This document shows, one piece after another, positions 12,215 to 23,339 of a stretch of DNA of 64,000 nt. Location of the stretch: positions 66,077,257 to 66,141,256 of the forward strand of contig NC_060060.1 of the NCBI RefSeq assembly GCF_020283565.1, written 5' to 3'. Each line of letters opens with the position of its first letter. Position 1 is the stretch's first letter. Made by a program: the position numbers and the translations under genes. The DNA is from Trifolium pratense. Taxonomy: Eukaryota > Streptophyta > Magnoliopsida > Fabales > Fabaceae. Under the pieces are notes generated by a model. That model searched no databases and had not been told where the DNA came from. It was given only the letters and a program-made list of their open reading frames with translations.

Positions 12215-12352
12215 TTAGTGTCCCGAGCCCCAATCTTTTGCTTCTTTGATTGCAGTGATGTAAACACGATCATCTTTAAGGAATCCCATTGCAAAACATG
12301 CATCTCTATAGGTCAAATATTGTGTGTCACCAATTTTTCTGACATCATCATA
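12215..12352 (-). pseudogene. Helitron (Pif1-like) helicase fragment
   Basis: On the minus strand, 45 sense codons followed by TAA read YDDVRKIGD..TYRDACFAMGFLKDD..YITAIKEAKDWGSGH. This matches a conserved segment of plant Helitron helicases (pattern DIRTV..TF+DAC.ALGLL.DD.EYI.AI.EA..WGSG). The family normally continues with LRKLFV; codons for KLFV appear on the far side of the gypsy insertion, at 6328-6339 on the minus strand, next to the left MULE end. The fragment is thus split by the retrotransposon and bounded on both sides by MULE termini. It is too short to function. Confidence 0.7.
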
Positions 12353-12564
12353 GCAAGTTGTCCACATGTACAATGCCACGTCATCAGTGAGCATGACACA
12401 TTAGCAAAAGTTTGACCAAATTGAGGTGGGGGACTAAAACTAACAAAAAACTAAAATAGGGGGATCAAAAGTGCTGAGTTTTAAAATAGGGGGATCAAAA
12501 GTTCAGGTTTTTCAAAATAGAGGGATCAAAACTGTATTAAAGCCTAAAAGTTATCTTTTACAAA

Positions 12565-13935
12565 TAAAAGGATTGTTGAGTTGCTCACAATCAAGTATTT
12601 TGATGATGTGGCACTCTATAAGAAAAGTTTACAATCTCTATTAAAAAACCTTTTTCATTATCTCCTTTAATTAAATCATTACCAACTAACTAAAATGAAA
12701 AATTATTAAATTAAAATGGACCAACTAATATATAAGATTTATATAACCACAAAATATTCATGACTATTGGAATTCTTTCAATACTAATAAAAAAAGGAAT
12801 CATTATATTTCAAGCGAGTGAGTCACTTTGATATTCCAAACCTCTTTGATCAATGCCTTAAAAAACTGAATTTAATAATAAAAAAAACGTGTGTCTCTCT
12901 TGCTTGAAATATATTCTTTCAATACTAAATGAATTAAAAGGGATCATTCTTCATTACTTATATTGTTTAGAAGGGATTGCTTGAAACCAAAGGGATCATA
13001 CTTCTACTTAGCCTAATGAATTAAAAGGGATCATACTTCTAATTTTATGACTCTACTTAGACATATAAGTTATTGTGATGATGTGACACTCTATAAGAAA
13101 AGTCTACAATCTTTATTAAAACTTTTTCATATTTCATATAATAGAGTTACTCTAATAATAAATAATAAACAATAATAATGTATTAAAAAAAAACTAACAC
13201 AATTTATTGTTGTTAAATTGAGACAAAAATGAATTGCAAGTAATGAAAGTAAAAGGAATGTTGAGTTGCTCACAATCATGTATTTTGATGATGTGGCACT
13301 CTATAAGAAAAGTTTACAATCTCTATTAAAAAACCTTTTTCATTATCTCCTTTAATTAAATCATTACCAACTAACTAAAATGAAAAATTATTAAATTAAA
13401 ATGGACCAACTAATATATAAGATTTATATAACCACAAAATATTCATGACTATTGGAATTCTTTCAATACTAATAAAAAAAGGAATCATTATATTTCAAGC
13501 GAGTGAGTCACTTTGATATTCCAAACCTCTTTGATCAATGCCTTAAAGAACTGAATTTAATAATAAAAAAAATGTGTGTCTCTCTTACTTGAAATATATT
13601 CTTTCAATACTAAATGAATTAAAAGGGATCATTCTTCATTACTTATATTGTTTAGAAGGGATTGCTTGAAACCAAAGGGATCATACTTCTACTTAGCCTA
13701 ATGAATTAAAAGGGATCATACTTCTAATTTTATGACTCTACTTAGACATATAAGTTATTGTGATGATGTGACACTCTATAAGAAAAGTCTACAATCTTTA
13801 TTAAAACTTTTTCATATTTCATATAATAGAGTTACTCTAATAATAAATAATAAACAATAATAATGTATTAAAAAAAAAACTAACACAATTTATTGTTGTT
13901 AAATTGAGACAAAAATGAATTGCAAGTAATGAAAG
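12565..13935. repeat. 685-bp tandem duplication
   Basis: Two nearly identical direct copies, about 12565-13249 and 13250-13935, have a period of 685 bp (for example GTTGAGTTGCTCACAATC recurs at 12575 and 13260). Both end in GCAAGTAATGAAAG. Divergence is a handful of substitutions. Inside each copy AAGGGATCAT words recur several times. No open frame is conserved. It begins right after the MULE target duplication at 12553, but no causal link is visible. Confidence 0.88.
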
Positions 13936-16900
13936 GTGGAATGATGCATCATGTTATTGTTTTAATTGCATTGCAATATATTATTAAACTATATGTTGTA
14001 TGTTACAATTTCCTATTAATGCAATTGAAAACAAAGAATTCTTGGAGACACTAATATTGAATATGTAAATTTAGCTAATTATCAAACACAAGCTCTATAT
14101 AAAGTTAACCCAAAAGCTAATTATCACCACCACCATATCAGGAAGTCTACCTTCTATGTTTTAACAAAATTTTAATTTATCTATCTCATGGCAAAAACTC
14201 TATGGTTTCTTTGTCTAACATCTCCATGAGAAAAAGTTATGCATCTTCACCTTCCATATCTTAAAGTTACACATTATAGTGTCTTGAATTGATTTAAAAG
14301 CTATTGTGTGCATATATATAGTTACATCATAAGTATATTGGTTTTTGTCCTTGGTATGTGATGGTGTCTAACCTCTTAGAATATCAGGTATGTCTACATG
14401 TGATGATTAAGAAATTGATATACATATATGTGATAGTTGCCTATTAATATGTTTGTAAATTGGAATTTTTCTATTACTCTGAGTTTAGAACATCTCTAAT
14501 CATTTTTTTATTTCTTTTTTAGGTTGGATATTTTTTTTAAATATCAACCGGTGTTTTGTTCGATGATTAATTAAACTTTGAGTTGAATCGATTAATATGA
14601 ATATGACTATTTTTTCATGTGAAGGAGGAGAACAGGATAAAACATACTTATATTTTTGCTTACGTTGCATCCTTGCTCCTTATAAAGCCTATGAAATGGC
14701 ACCTCATGTAAGGATGTGTATTTAACTCTAATGGCAGTTTGTAAACCATCATTTTTTATTTATTGATCTAATGTTTGTAATTAGACAACTTTTCTTTTTC
14801 ATTTATTATTTTATATAAGGTAAAAGATTTGTATAAAAAATTGTTGATTAATGGGAATATAATTAATTATTTTCATGTGAATAAGTTGAAGAGGATAAAA
14901 GAGACTTCTATTTATTGATTTTGAAGTGCCTTAAAATGTATATAGATCGAGGGTATATTGATGTTGGAGGCATTCAATTAAAAGAGGACAATCCAAATAA
15001 TTTAGAAATATAAATATGTGTCTCATTTTTAAATACTACTCCCTCCGGTCCTTATTATAAGGAACAATTTGGAAAAAACACACATACCAAGAAACCTTAT
15101 CTTTCTTAATAAAAATTCTAAAATTTTACAATCTATTCCAAAACTAACCTTGGTGTATTAATTTATCCTTAGGGAATAGTATATCACTCTAATTAATGCA
15201 TAACTTTGGAATGAATACAATTTAATAAGGGTAAAAATGGAATTGTAAGAATAAATTTAATGACTGTTTCTTATAAAAAGGACCAAATTTTTTTTCCAAA
15301 TTGTTCCTTATAAAAAGGACCGGAGGGAGTATATTATTATCTACAATGTGTAGGTGATCTACTTGATCTCGATCAAGAGAAATATAGAAACAAAAACAAA
15401 GTAGAAATTAAAATAAGTTTTTTTTTTTTTGTAGTTGACACTCAAGTCATGCGGTTCTTATAATTGTAATACATGCAAGAAGTTATATTGATTCAACTTG
15501 ACTTAGAGGTTGTCCAAATATATAATTTTCATGCATTTATCGTATAACACTTGCCTAAATCTGGATGGTTCAATATGAGTATATATGAATTTTAATGGAC
15601 GGTCCTATTTTAATCTACGCATGTCATCTTAATCTTACAACCATAAAATGAATCGATGAAAAGAATTGTGCTAAAAACATGTTAGTTTAGAAATTGTGCT
15701 AAATACTTTTTCCTCCCACTTAGAATTGTACTAAAAACTTTCTAAATTAAATTAAAAAAAGACAAAAATTATTAAATAAAAATTGTTGATGCTCATTTGT
15801 CAAAATAAATTTTAGAAATTATTAAAACTGTAGATGTTAAAATATATTTACATATATTTAGAAAATATAATCACACATATATTTAAACATATTTACACAC
15901 AACTAAAATTCACCAATAATTCAAAAATTATTAATTTAACTTACATAATAATATAACTTTTTGGATAAATTAAGTACATATTCTAAAAGAATGTTTACGT
16001 TACGGCTGAAAATAAAATAGTGGAATATTTATAAGAATAAGATGACATTTTTTTAAGCAAATAAGAAAATGACACATGTTAAATCTTAAATTCATCAATA
16101 AGACTTTCTTTACCTTAACCAAATAACTAAACCTAAATTCAAATATATAAAATCTTCGTCCAAACTTATATATTGACAACAACAAATATTCAAGTTTATA
16201 TAATATAATAAGAAAATAAATGTTCAAGAAAATATTAAATAAGAGGGACAAAAACTAACAATAATTTTGAAGAGACACAAACCTCACCAAGAAAAAGAAA
16301 AACAAACCAAAAACAAAAGGACCAAGCAAAAAAAAAAAGTGAACCAAACAATAGACTAAAAAATTGGGACTAATAAAGTTGGAATAAAATTTCACCAAGT
16401 GAATAAGTGAGAATAAACTACAAAGAAAATGAGAGATGAGTAAGTAGATAAGCTATTTGGAACCTTAAATTGCTTAGAACGTAGTAAGCAAAATATGCTA
16501 TTTGATACATAATTTTCAAAAAATGAGAACACGTGGAACAAATAGTCAAAGCCACCATATTTGAATCATATTCTATAATCAAAACTTTTTTTAACATTTC
16601 TCATGAGCAATATTGTCTATAAGTATAATTAGTTATGCCTCCAACTCTTATTGAAAATAATAAAATAAGGGATACATCAAAAATAAAAAACAAAGTGACA
16701 TTTGACTATAAAATTGCAACTCATATAAAGAAAACTAAAATCTTATATTATTACACTAATAAAATAAAAAATGATGCATTCTTTCAAACTTATGAAATAT
16801 TATAAGAGATCTATTACATTAAAATGTAAACAAACTACGATATAAATTAATAAAAAATCTAATATTTCTAAACAACTTTTTTTTTTACTCATATACTAAT

Positions 16901-17012
16901 ATTAAATATAATCATATTTTAAAATAATATATATTATTTAACTATATGTGATTATAGTTATCGCAATTATTATTTTTTATTTATAAAAATATTTTAATTA
17001 TATATTTTAATC
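13936..17012. other. AT-rich intergenic stretch
   Basis: Apart from the Stowaway-like MITE at 15039-15329, I see no supported gene. Frames such as 16000-16251 (minus) are low-complexity and lack motifs. The right part may be the body of a Helitron ending at 17043, but no 5' TC terminus could be fixed. Confidence 0.45.
15039..15329. mobile_element. Stowaway-like MITE, copy 2 (variant family)
   Basis: The 291-bp element opens CTCCCTCCGGTCCTTATTAT and closes with the inverse (..TATAAAAAGGACCGGAGGGAG). TA flanks it at 15037-15038 and 15330-15331. The internal sequence differs from 4859-5160, so this is a sister family sharing the CTCCCTCCG terminus. Confidence 0.87.
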
Positions 17013-17043
17013 AAACCCGTGCAACGCACGGGTTTACCCCTAG
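17013..17043 (+). mobile_element. Helitron 3' terminus
   Basis: A perfect 10-bp-stem hairpin (AAACCCGTGC / GCACGGGTTT, loop AAC, 17013-17035) is followed by ACCC and the terminal CTAG (17040-17043), then T at the insertion point. A hairpin a few bases before CTRR with a T host base is the defining 3' end of plant Helitrons. The 5' TC end was not identified. Confidence 0.75.
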
Positions 17044-17087
17044 TGCTATATAATGGGGAAGTTTAAAGGAAATCACGGGGAGGTTTA

Positions 17088-17475
17088 TTGTGGAGATGTA
17101 GGGTCATGATTCATTCTTTTCTTTGTTCGCTTGTAGCTTTCGTAAAACACAAATTCTCTCAACTTTCACTGCATAGAGTAAGCTTTGGACCTTCCTCTGA
17201 TCGGAGCACAAATTCTCTCCGCTTTCGGACTCACCGAAAACACCATTCATCATTTCATAAAACGCAAAAACCTTCATCGTTTCAATTTATCATTGCTCTT
17301 CATTACACTCAGTTAAGGATTTCTTGTTAGATTATTGGTGTGAGTATTTATTCTCAAGTACTCACTCCGTGTTGACATTGCTATGGTGTTTACTAAGGAA
17401 GGAAATCAAACAGAGTAATTAAAAGTTGTTCGGAGTAAACAAACCAAACTTTGATACCATCTTAGAATTAAGAAT
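17088..17475. repeat. Retroelement-derived dispersed repeat, single copy
   Basis: The segment CACAAATTCTCTC..TTTCATAAAACGCAAAAACC..TATTCTCAAGTACTCACTCC..GGAAATCAAACAGAG recurs at 20100-20395 and, inverted, at about 19790-20080. It ends next to TTTGATACCATCTTAGAATT, which is a TRIM-type LTR end and primer site read in reverse. It is therefore probably the internal region of a small non-coding retroelement. The 80-codon frame here is not a gene. Confidence 0.5.
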
Positions 17476-17587
17476 CGAGTTTAATTTAACCATACAAAAA
17501 TTCTAAAATGATATCAAAGTCCGGTATCAATATATTTGTCAACCTTAAAAATCGAGCTTAACAACATCACATCTGTCATATTTCGTA

Positions 17588-17886
17588 CTCCCTCCGTCCC
17601 AAATTATAAGGGGAGAAACTCCATTTTTTTGTTCCAAATTATAAGGGAAAAACTATTTTCAAGAATGTTTTTTTCCTTAATCTCATAAAATTTAATGCAA
17701 ATTGCATTTAATTTTCTCTCTTTCCCCTTTTCTCAATAAACAACAACCAATAAGAATTGTTTTTACATCTTCTCATGCAACTTATTTCAAGAAAACCCAC
17801 AAAAATATATTTTAACTTATCATGTTTTACTTTTTCTTAATAAATGTGATTTTTGTTTTTTCCCTTATAATTTGAGACGGAGGGAA
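17588..17886. mobile_element. Stowaway-like MITE, copy 3
   Basis: The 299-bp element opens CTCCCTCCGTCCCAAATTAT and closes ..CCCTTATAATTTGAGACGGAGGGAA. TA flanks it at 17586-17587 and 17887-17888. It is the same family as 4859-5160 but lies in the opposite internal orientation. Confidence 0.87.
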
Positions 17887-18104
17887 TACAAATTAAGTAA
17901 ACTGTTTCTTGCTTGATCTTCCTACTAATCCAATAAATGCATTGTTTCAATTAAAGATCTTTAAAAAACACAAATTTAGATGCACTAAAAACCACTAAAA
18001 ATAAAACTAAACTGATAAAAAGTTTATCAATTAAGATTGTTTTTTTTTTGGGACTAAAAACAGGTCCAAATGAACAATTACACCCTTACTCATGATTCAC
18101 ATAA

Positions 18105-18279
18105 GGAAAATGCTAAACAGTGCCCCGAGGGCACTGTTTAAGGAATCAAATATAGTAATATCACATTGAAGTTTGTGCAGTCAACGCCTCAAAAGTATAA
18201 ACAGTGTTATTTTTAATTTTAAAATTTTTTTTTTTGGTTTCCTTAATCAGTGCCCCGGGGACACCGGTTAGCATGACCC
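18105..18279. mobile_element. 175-bp MITE of Mutator type, copy 2
   Basis: This is the same element as 5572-5746, reversed: it opens GGAAAATGCTAAACAGTGCC and closes ..ACACCGGTTAGCATGACCC. Length is again exactly 175 bp. A perfect 9-bp direct repeat TTCACATAA flanks it (18096-18104, 18280-18288). Confidence 0.87.
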
Positions 18280-18833
18280 TTCACATAATTCTAAAAACTT
18301 ACGTGTAAGGGTAATATAATAAGCAAGGGTATGCCACCAACTTCTCCCATGGCTTGTTCCCTTTTATGGACAGCTAGCTAGCATCTCCCTAAAACCGTAG
18401 TACCTAACATTTTTTTGCTCAAAATCTTCAAAAGTTGATATAGTTGCACGAAATCAATAGTACATATGTACTCACAAAGTAAGGAGATTCCTTTAATGTT
18501 GTTTTGTGTGCCTTGAAATCAGGTGGAGACGGAGTTTCAAAAAGTTGTGGCTTTTGACAACTATATTGCCTTGTTTGATCTTTTTATCTCCATTGGTTCT
18601 TTTCATTTTGTGGACCACTCATCTATTTAGATTAGAAAGTTTTAAACTTGGTTACACTTTATTTGTTTTTTAGCTATTTTACGAAAAAACTTTAACCTCA
18701 AGAATATTACTTTTGCCAAGGTAATTTAAGGTAAGTCTCAACCATTCACGAGGGAATAATATACTTGTAATTCATCTCAACAGTTGGATTAATATAATGC
18801 ATGTAAAAATTCATAGAAATGCAATATTTATAA

Positions 18834-19007
18834 GAGTTTAATTGATATGCACTGACGGTGTAAAATAATTTTACACGATCGGCCAATAAATAACCATAAT
18901 TTTGCCATGTCATGTCAAGAAAGTGGGATGATGTGACGGAAAACACGGTTGGTATTGATTGACAGTGTAAAACTATTTTGCACTGTCGGTGCATATCAAT
19001 TAAATCC
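18834..19007. mobile_element. 174-bp MITE with GATATGCAC ends, copy 1
   Basis: Terminal inverted repeats run GAGTTTAATTGATATGCACT... and ...GCATATCAATTAAATCC, each followed inward by GACGGTG/GACAGTG. A perfect 9-bp direct repeat TATTTATAA flanks the element (18825-18833, 19008-19016), again Mutator-like. A related copy lies at 47578-47740. Confidence 0.85.
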
Positions 19008-19079
19008 TATTTATAAAAGGTACATAACATTTTGCATATTCATGTACCCATAAAGTCACAATCTAACCTCAATCATACT

Positions 19080-19430
19080 CCTATCATCCTATGTATAAAT
19101 AATAATACACTGAATGCAGCCGTAAAAAATCAAAACCAAAATATGAACAAAATAAAATATAATAATCACAGTATGAATTGAGAAAAAAAAGTATTGATAT
19201 TACTGAACCTTAAGATGAAGATTATGCAAAAAAAAAGTGGTGAAATATGTTGATCAATAAGATGAGAATCGAGTGATGAACGAAATGATGCATCATGTGA
19301 TGAGCGAAAGTGGCAAATTGAGCGGCGATGAACTAAAGTGATGAATCGAGCGATGCTCATTTTTTTCAAATTAAGAGATTGATGAGTCGGGATCACGTCA
19401 TATCAACATGATTTAAAGCATGTATAACTT
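19080..19430. repeat. Dispersed repeat with GATGAACGAAAGTGGC-type words, copy 1
   Basis: Blocks CAATATGAATTGAGAAAA, TATTGATATTAC..AACCTTAAGATG and several short GATGAACGAAAGTGG/AATCGAGCGATG words recur at about 21840-22260, with a partial copy near 20440-20560. Superfamily unknown. No coding frame is conserved between copies. Confidence 0.6.
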
Positions 19431-19505
19431 TAAAACAACTAACCAAAAAACATTTGACAAAGAGAAAAAACATGATAAAATGACGAAAATGTGAGTGAAT
19501 CTATT

Positions 19506-19779
19506 TGTTAAGAAGTCTGAGTTGACCTATACAATGGTTTATAAGTAGATGCAATCATCGCCTTACAAGTCTGTTTCGTAAGGTTGAGTTAGGTCCAACT
19601 CCCAATTCTAAGATGGTATCTCGGGTCACCCACCATTTTTATCCACGCATGAGGGGGTGTGTTAAGAAGTCCTACATCAAATGTGAGTTGGCCTCGACAA
19701 AGGTTTATAAGTAAGAGAGAATCCTCACCTTACAAGCCGATTTTTAAGGTTGAGTTAGGTTCAACTCTCAAATCTAAGA
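19506..19779 (+). mobile_element. TRIM retrotransposon, complete but diverged
   Basis: Two direct terminal repeats of about 110-120 bp (19506-19612 and 19660-19779) both start TGTTAAGAAGTC and contain CCTTACAAG..GTTGAGTTAGGT. Just after the first is TGGTATC (19614-19620), a diverged initiator-Met primer-binding site. GAGGGGGTG just before the second repeat is a polypurine tract. There is no coding capacity, as normal for terminal-repeat retrotransposons in miniature. A related element is at 53224-53610. Confidence 0.72.
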
Positions 19780-19789
19780 TGATATCAAA

Positions 19790-20395
19790 GTCTGATTTGT
19801 TTACTACGGAACACTTCAAATTACTCTTTTTGATTTAGTTTCCTTCCTTATAAGCATAACACCGTAGCAATATCAACCATGAATGAGTACATGAGAATAA
19901 ATACTCACAAGAATATGACAAGAAATCCTTAACAGTGAGGAATGAATAGCAATGAGAAATTGAAACGACAAAAGTTTATACATTTTATGAAATGGTTAAT
20001 GATGTTTCAGGTGAGTCGGAAAGTGGAGACAATTTGTTCTCCGATCAGAGAGAGTTTCAAAGCTTACTCTATGCGGATCACAATTTCTCTCCGTGAATTT
20101 GTGCACAGAGTAAGCTTTGAAACTCTCTCTGTTCGGAGCACAAATTCTCTCAACTTTCTGACTCACCGGAAACATCATTCATCGTTTCATAAAATGCAAA
20201 AACCTTCGTCGTTTCAATTTCTCATTGCTCTTCATTCCTCTTTGTAAGGATTTCTTGCCAGATTTTTGGTGTGGGTATTTATTCTCAAGTACTGACTCCT
20301 TGTTGACATTGCTATGGTGTTATGTTTATAAGGAAGGAAATAAAAAAGATTAATTAGAAATTATTCCGGAGTAAACAAATTGGGCTCTGATATGA
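19790..20395. repeat. Retroelement-derived inverted repeat
   Basis: Arms of about 290 bp mirror each other around a centre near 20085 (for example AGAGTTTCAAAGCTTACTCT and, inverted, AGAGTAAGCTTTGAAACTCT). Each arm matches 17088-17475. The outer edges carry the TRIM-like end (GATATCAAAG and its mirror CTCTGATATG). It looks like two small retroelements joined centre to centre. The overlapping short frames on both strands are by-products of the palindrome. Confidence 0.68.
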
Positions 20396-20576
20396 TATTC
20401 GAATTGAGAGTTGAGTCTAAATTTAAATCTCAGCAAAATCAACATAAACACAATATGAATTGAGAGGAAAAAAAAATCTTACTACACTTTGCCTCTTTAG
20501 ATATGAATAAAATAAAATATAATAGTCATTTGGTATCTAAATCTTACCGTCAGTGTGAACAAACATTGAAGATAGA

Positions 20577-21034
20577 TGTGGCGAGGCAGAGTTATGCGTA
20601 GCTGGATGTGGGGAGGCAGAGTCGGCTCATCACTTATTCATCTCTTGCAGCTTATTTGGTTCTCTTTGGGCTTTAGTGTGCACGTGGATTGACATTTCAT
20701 TGACGGACTCCACTACTATCCGGGATCATTTCGTTCATTTCACATCATCAGCTGGTGGATCTCGAGCACGCCGGTCTTTTATGCAGTTTATTTGGCTTGT
20801 TAGCGTTTGAGTTACTTGGACGGAAAGAAATCACAGATTGTTCAGAGGCTCAACCAGTACTTCTCACCAGTTAGTGGACAAGATAAAGCTATTTTCATAT
20901 AGGTGGTTGAAGACGAAGAATGTTACTTTGACTTTAAACTACCATAGTTGGTGGTCTAGTCTATCTCGGCACACCTTGTGCAGAGGAGGCTGTTTTTAGT
21001 TAATATATATATCTCATTTTAGCTTCTTCAAAAA
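20577..21034 (+). mobile_element. 5'-truncated L1-type LINE tail
   Basis: Plus-strand reading gives the end of an L1 ORF2: a CGEAESAHHLFISC zinc-finger-like piece (zf-RVT), then WTERNHRLF and WWSSLSRHTLCRGGCF before a stop, followed by an A run. One in-frame TGA replaces a Trp-like codon near 20810. A perfect 16-bp direct repeat AAACATTGAAGATAGA flanks it (20561-20576, 21035-21050). It is a dead-on-arrival insertion of about 460 bp that interrupted a dispersed repeat. Confidence 0.88.
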
Positions 21035-21069
21035 AAACATTGAAGATAGATTACACTACTAAGGATCAA

Positions 21070-21838
21070 GATTTGCTGCAGTAAATAAACCACGCAGAGT
21101 AATGATTCTTGTCCATTGATTTTATATCGGATGGTTAAGATACTGTTGTGAATTCGGATTGAATCACACCAATACCTTGATGTGTGTGGAGCAAATGGAT
21201 TAAAGCAATCAGCAAGCGAGAATGACAATAATAACAATAACAAAAGATAAACCGCGAAAACGTAAAGAACACGAGATATTGTTTACCCAGTTCGGTTATA
21301 ACAACCTAGTCTGGGGGAGAGAGACTCTCCGTTCCACTATCAATGAAAAACTTGATTACAAAGATTCAATACAAGAGTTGCAAGAATTTAGCCTTGATCC
21401 TAAATTCTACTCTTTTCCCGAATCTCTCCCCGTGACCAAGAGATTCAATCAATAAGTGTTTACAAGGTGATGAATCAATCCCCAACCCTAGAGTATGCCC
21501 AAGAGAAGTTCTCTAATAAACCCTAGTCTTTTGTTGGCTTTAGAAACCCTAAAATCACCTTAAAAAAGTCAGAAAACGCATAACATATATATAGGCCCGC
21601 AGGCACTACGCCTGGGCGCAGCCTCCCACGTCTGGGCGTGAGCAGGCAGTGTTCAGCCCAGTTTTTCACGCCTGGGCGCCAGCTCCCACGCCTGGGCGTG
21701 AGCAGGCAGAATCTACCAAAACATGATTTTCTGATTTTTACATTATTTCAAGGCAATATTCAACAGATACATTTGCATCAAAACAATCATGACTGTTCAT
21801 TTAATATTTGAGAAACTTATTAAATCTTAGCAAAATCA
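21070..21838. repeat. Dispersed LTR-like repeat with GC-rich duplication
   Basis: Contains TTTACCCAGTTCGGTTATA and CTGGGGGAGAGAGACTCTCC, words I associate with plant retrotransposon LTR regions (recollection, not verified). At about 21609-21716 a segment of about 60 bp built of CACGCCTGGGCG and GGGCGTGAGCAGGCAG is present twice in tandem. This GC-rich island stands out from its AT-rich surroundings. Flanking sequence on both sides belongs to the 19080-type repeat, so this block was probably inserted. No complete domain is visible in the 77-codon frame at 21222. Confidence 0.4.
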
Positions 21839-21839
21839 C

Positions 21840-22260
21840 ATAGTCGCGGTATAAAATATAAATATGAACAAAATAAAATATAGCAGTCGTTTAATATCTA
21901 AATTTCAGCAAAATTCAAAGCACAATCATTGTGAACACACATGGATGAAGATGAATTACGTTATCAAGATTAGAGAATCCGATTAAATCTTAGCAAAATT
22001 AGCATAAATGCAATATGATTTGAGAAAAGATTATTGATATTACAAACCTTAAGATGGAGATTTTGCAAAGAACGAGGCGATAGATGTTGAATAAGATGAG
22101 AGTCGAGTGATGATCGAAGTGACCAATCGAACGATGAATGAAAGTGGCGAATCGATCGATGATGAACGAAAGTGGCAAAGAATCATTGTGATGAGAGAGA
22201 AAAGCGAAAATGAGAAATCAACATGAGTTAAAAATATTTATCACAGGAAGAATGAATTTA
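21840..22260. repeat. Dispersed repeat with GATGAACGAAAGTGGC-type words, copy 2
   Basis: Matches 19080-19430 in order and orientation: CAATATGATTTGAGAAAA, then TTGATATTACAAACCTTAAG, then repeated CGATGAATGAAAGTGGCGAA-like words. No coding potential is visible. Confidence 0.6.
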
Positions 22261-22836
22261 ATATCGTATAACAGCGGCAACCGAACCAGGATGAACTATA
22301 TATGTTGGGCTACGGCCCAACCCTAAAAAAGGAAATTACTAAAATATCCCTTGGTAAAGAACAAGTGACCTGATTTTTCGTAAAAAAAATTGTAAAAGAA
22401 ATAAAGGACTAATAAGTCCATAGCTGCAAAAAAGGATTTTTTTTTATACAATTACAAAAAAAAAGAAGCTAGGTCACCGCCTCAGGTTGATAAAGTCAAC
22501 AAAGTGACTCAGTGATTAGTCAGCAGGCATGAGTTGCTTCCAACATAATCCGGTGCAAGCGAATATGACTGGATAACATTTTTTTTTTGTTTTCACCCTC
22601 TAATTTTTAGGAAAAAATGACTATAATTAAAAATTTAATATTTTTTATATTATATTGAAAAAGAAACACTAATTCCAATTTTTCATATTTTCTTGATATT
22701 TTTGTCTTTCAAATTTTTTTCCTCAAAATTATTGATGCTCTATAGTTTCAATGTATAAATAATATGTTTTACAATTATATATTGAGTTGGAGAGAAAAAA
22801 CATTGTGTTTTTGTTCTTCTAATTCACTATATGTTT

Positions 22837-22837
22837 T

Positions 22838-22880
<43 letters not shown>
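22837..22880. repeat. (TA)n microsatellite
   Basis: About 20 TA units. The surrounding 22300-23110 is AT-rich with no gene seen. Confidence 0.9.
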
Positions 22881-22885
<5 letters not shown>

Positions 22886-23339
22886 TAGATAACATAAATA
22901 AAAAACTAAGAGGAATTTTTGCAAGTATATGAATATTTTCAAGGTACCCTCATCCACATCTATGAACGCAGGTAATGTGGTTTTTCAATTTATCTATTGT
23001 AGATATATTTTGCAAGTACGGAATACTTCATAATTTTAAGTTTAATTGTCATACATCCATAGTCCATATACTTACGCATTACCCTAATCACTAATCTAAG
23101 TTTAATCATCACCAATTTAATGGCAAAACACCTTCTACCGTGTGCGACGTTGATCCTAGCACAACAACTCCGGCCATCGTTTGAGATTCATCACCTCAGA
23201 TTAGAAACTATTATGGACTGGGTCCAGAAGCCAAAATACCGAGGAATAGCAAATTGGGCCGTCGAGCAAGCCCTAACAAAGAACAACCCAAGAAGCTGTC
23301 TCCACCAACCGAACGGTCACAACGCTCGACGCGTTGTAA

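Larger units (their letters stand above)
6143..12544. mobile_element. Mutator-like element (outer layer of a three-layer nest)
   Basis: Inverted ends of roughly 190 bp (6143-6333 and about 12361-12544) begin GGCTTTAATGCAG and contain three staggered GATCCCCCTATTTT blocks, ending in TGACGTGGCATTGTACATG. A perfect 9-bp direct repeat TAAAAGTTA flanks them (6134-6142, 12545-12553), the Mutator hallmark. Between the two ends lie only remnants of a Helitron helicase frame (12215-12352 and a few codons next to the left end) and a 5.9-kb inserted gypsy palindrome. Removing that insertion leaves an element of about 0.5 kb. It therefore looks like a small Pack-MULE that carried a helicase fragment and was later split by a retrotransposon. 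No MULE transposase is present, so it is non-autonomous. Confidence 0.82.

Noticed and set aside
14189..14262. Possible small secreted peptide gene starting MAKTLWFLCLTSP
   Set aside because: The frame stops after 13 residues and no exon with a cysteine pattern follows.
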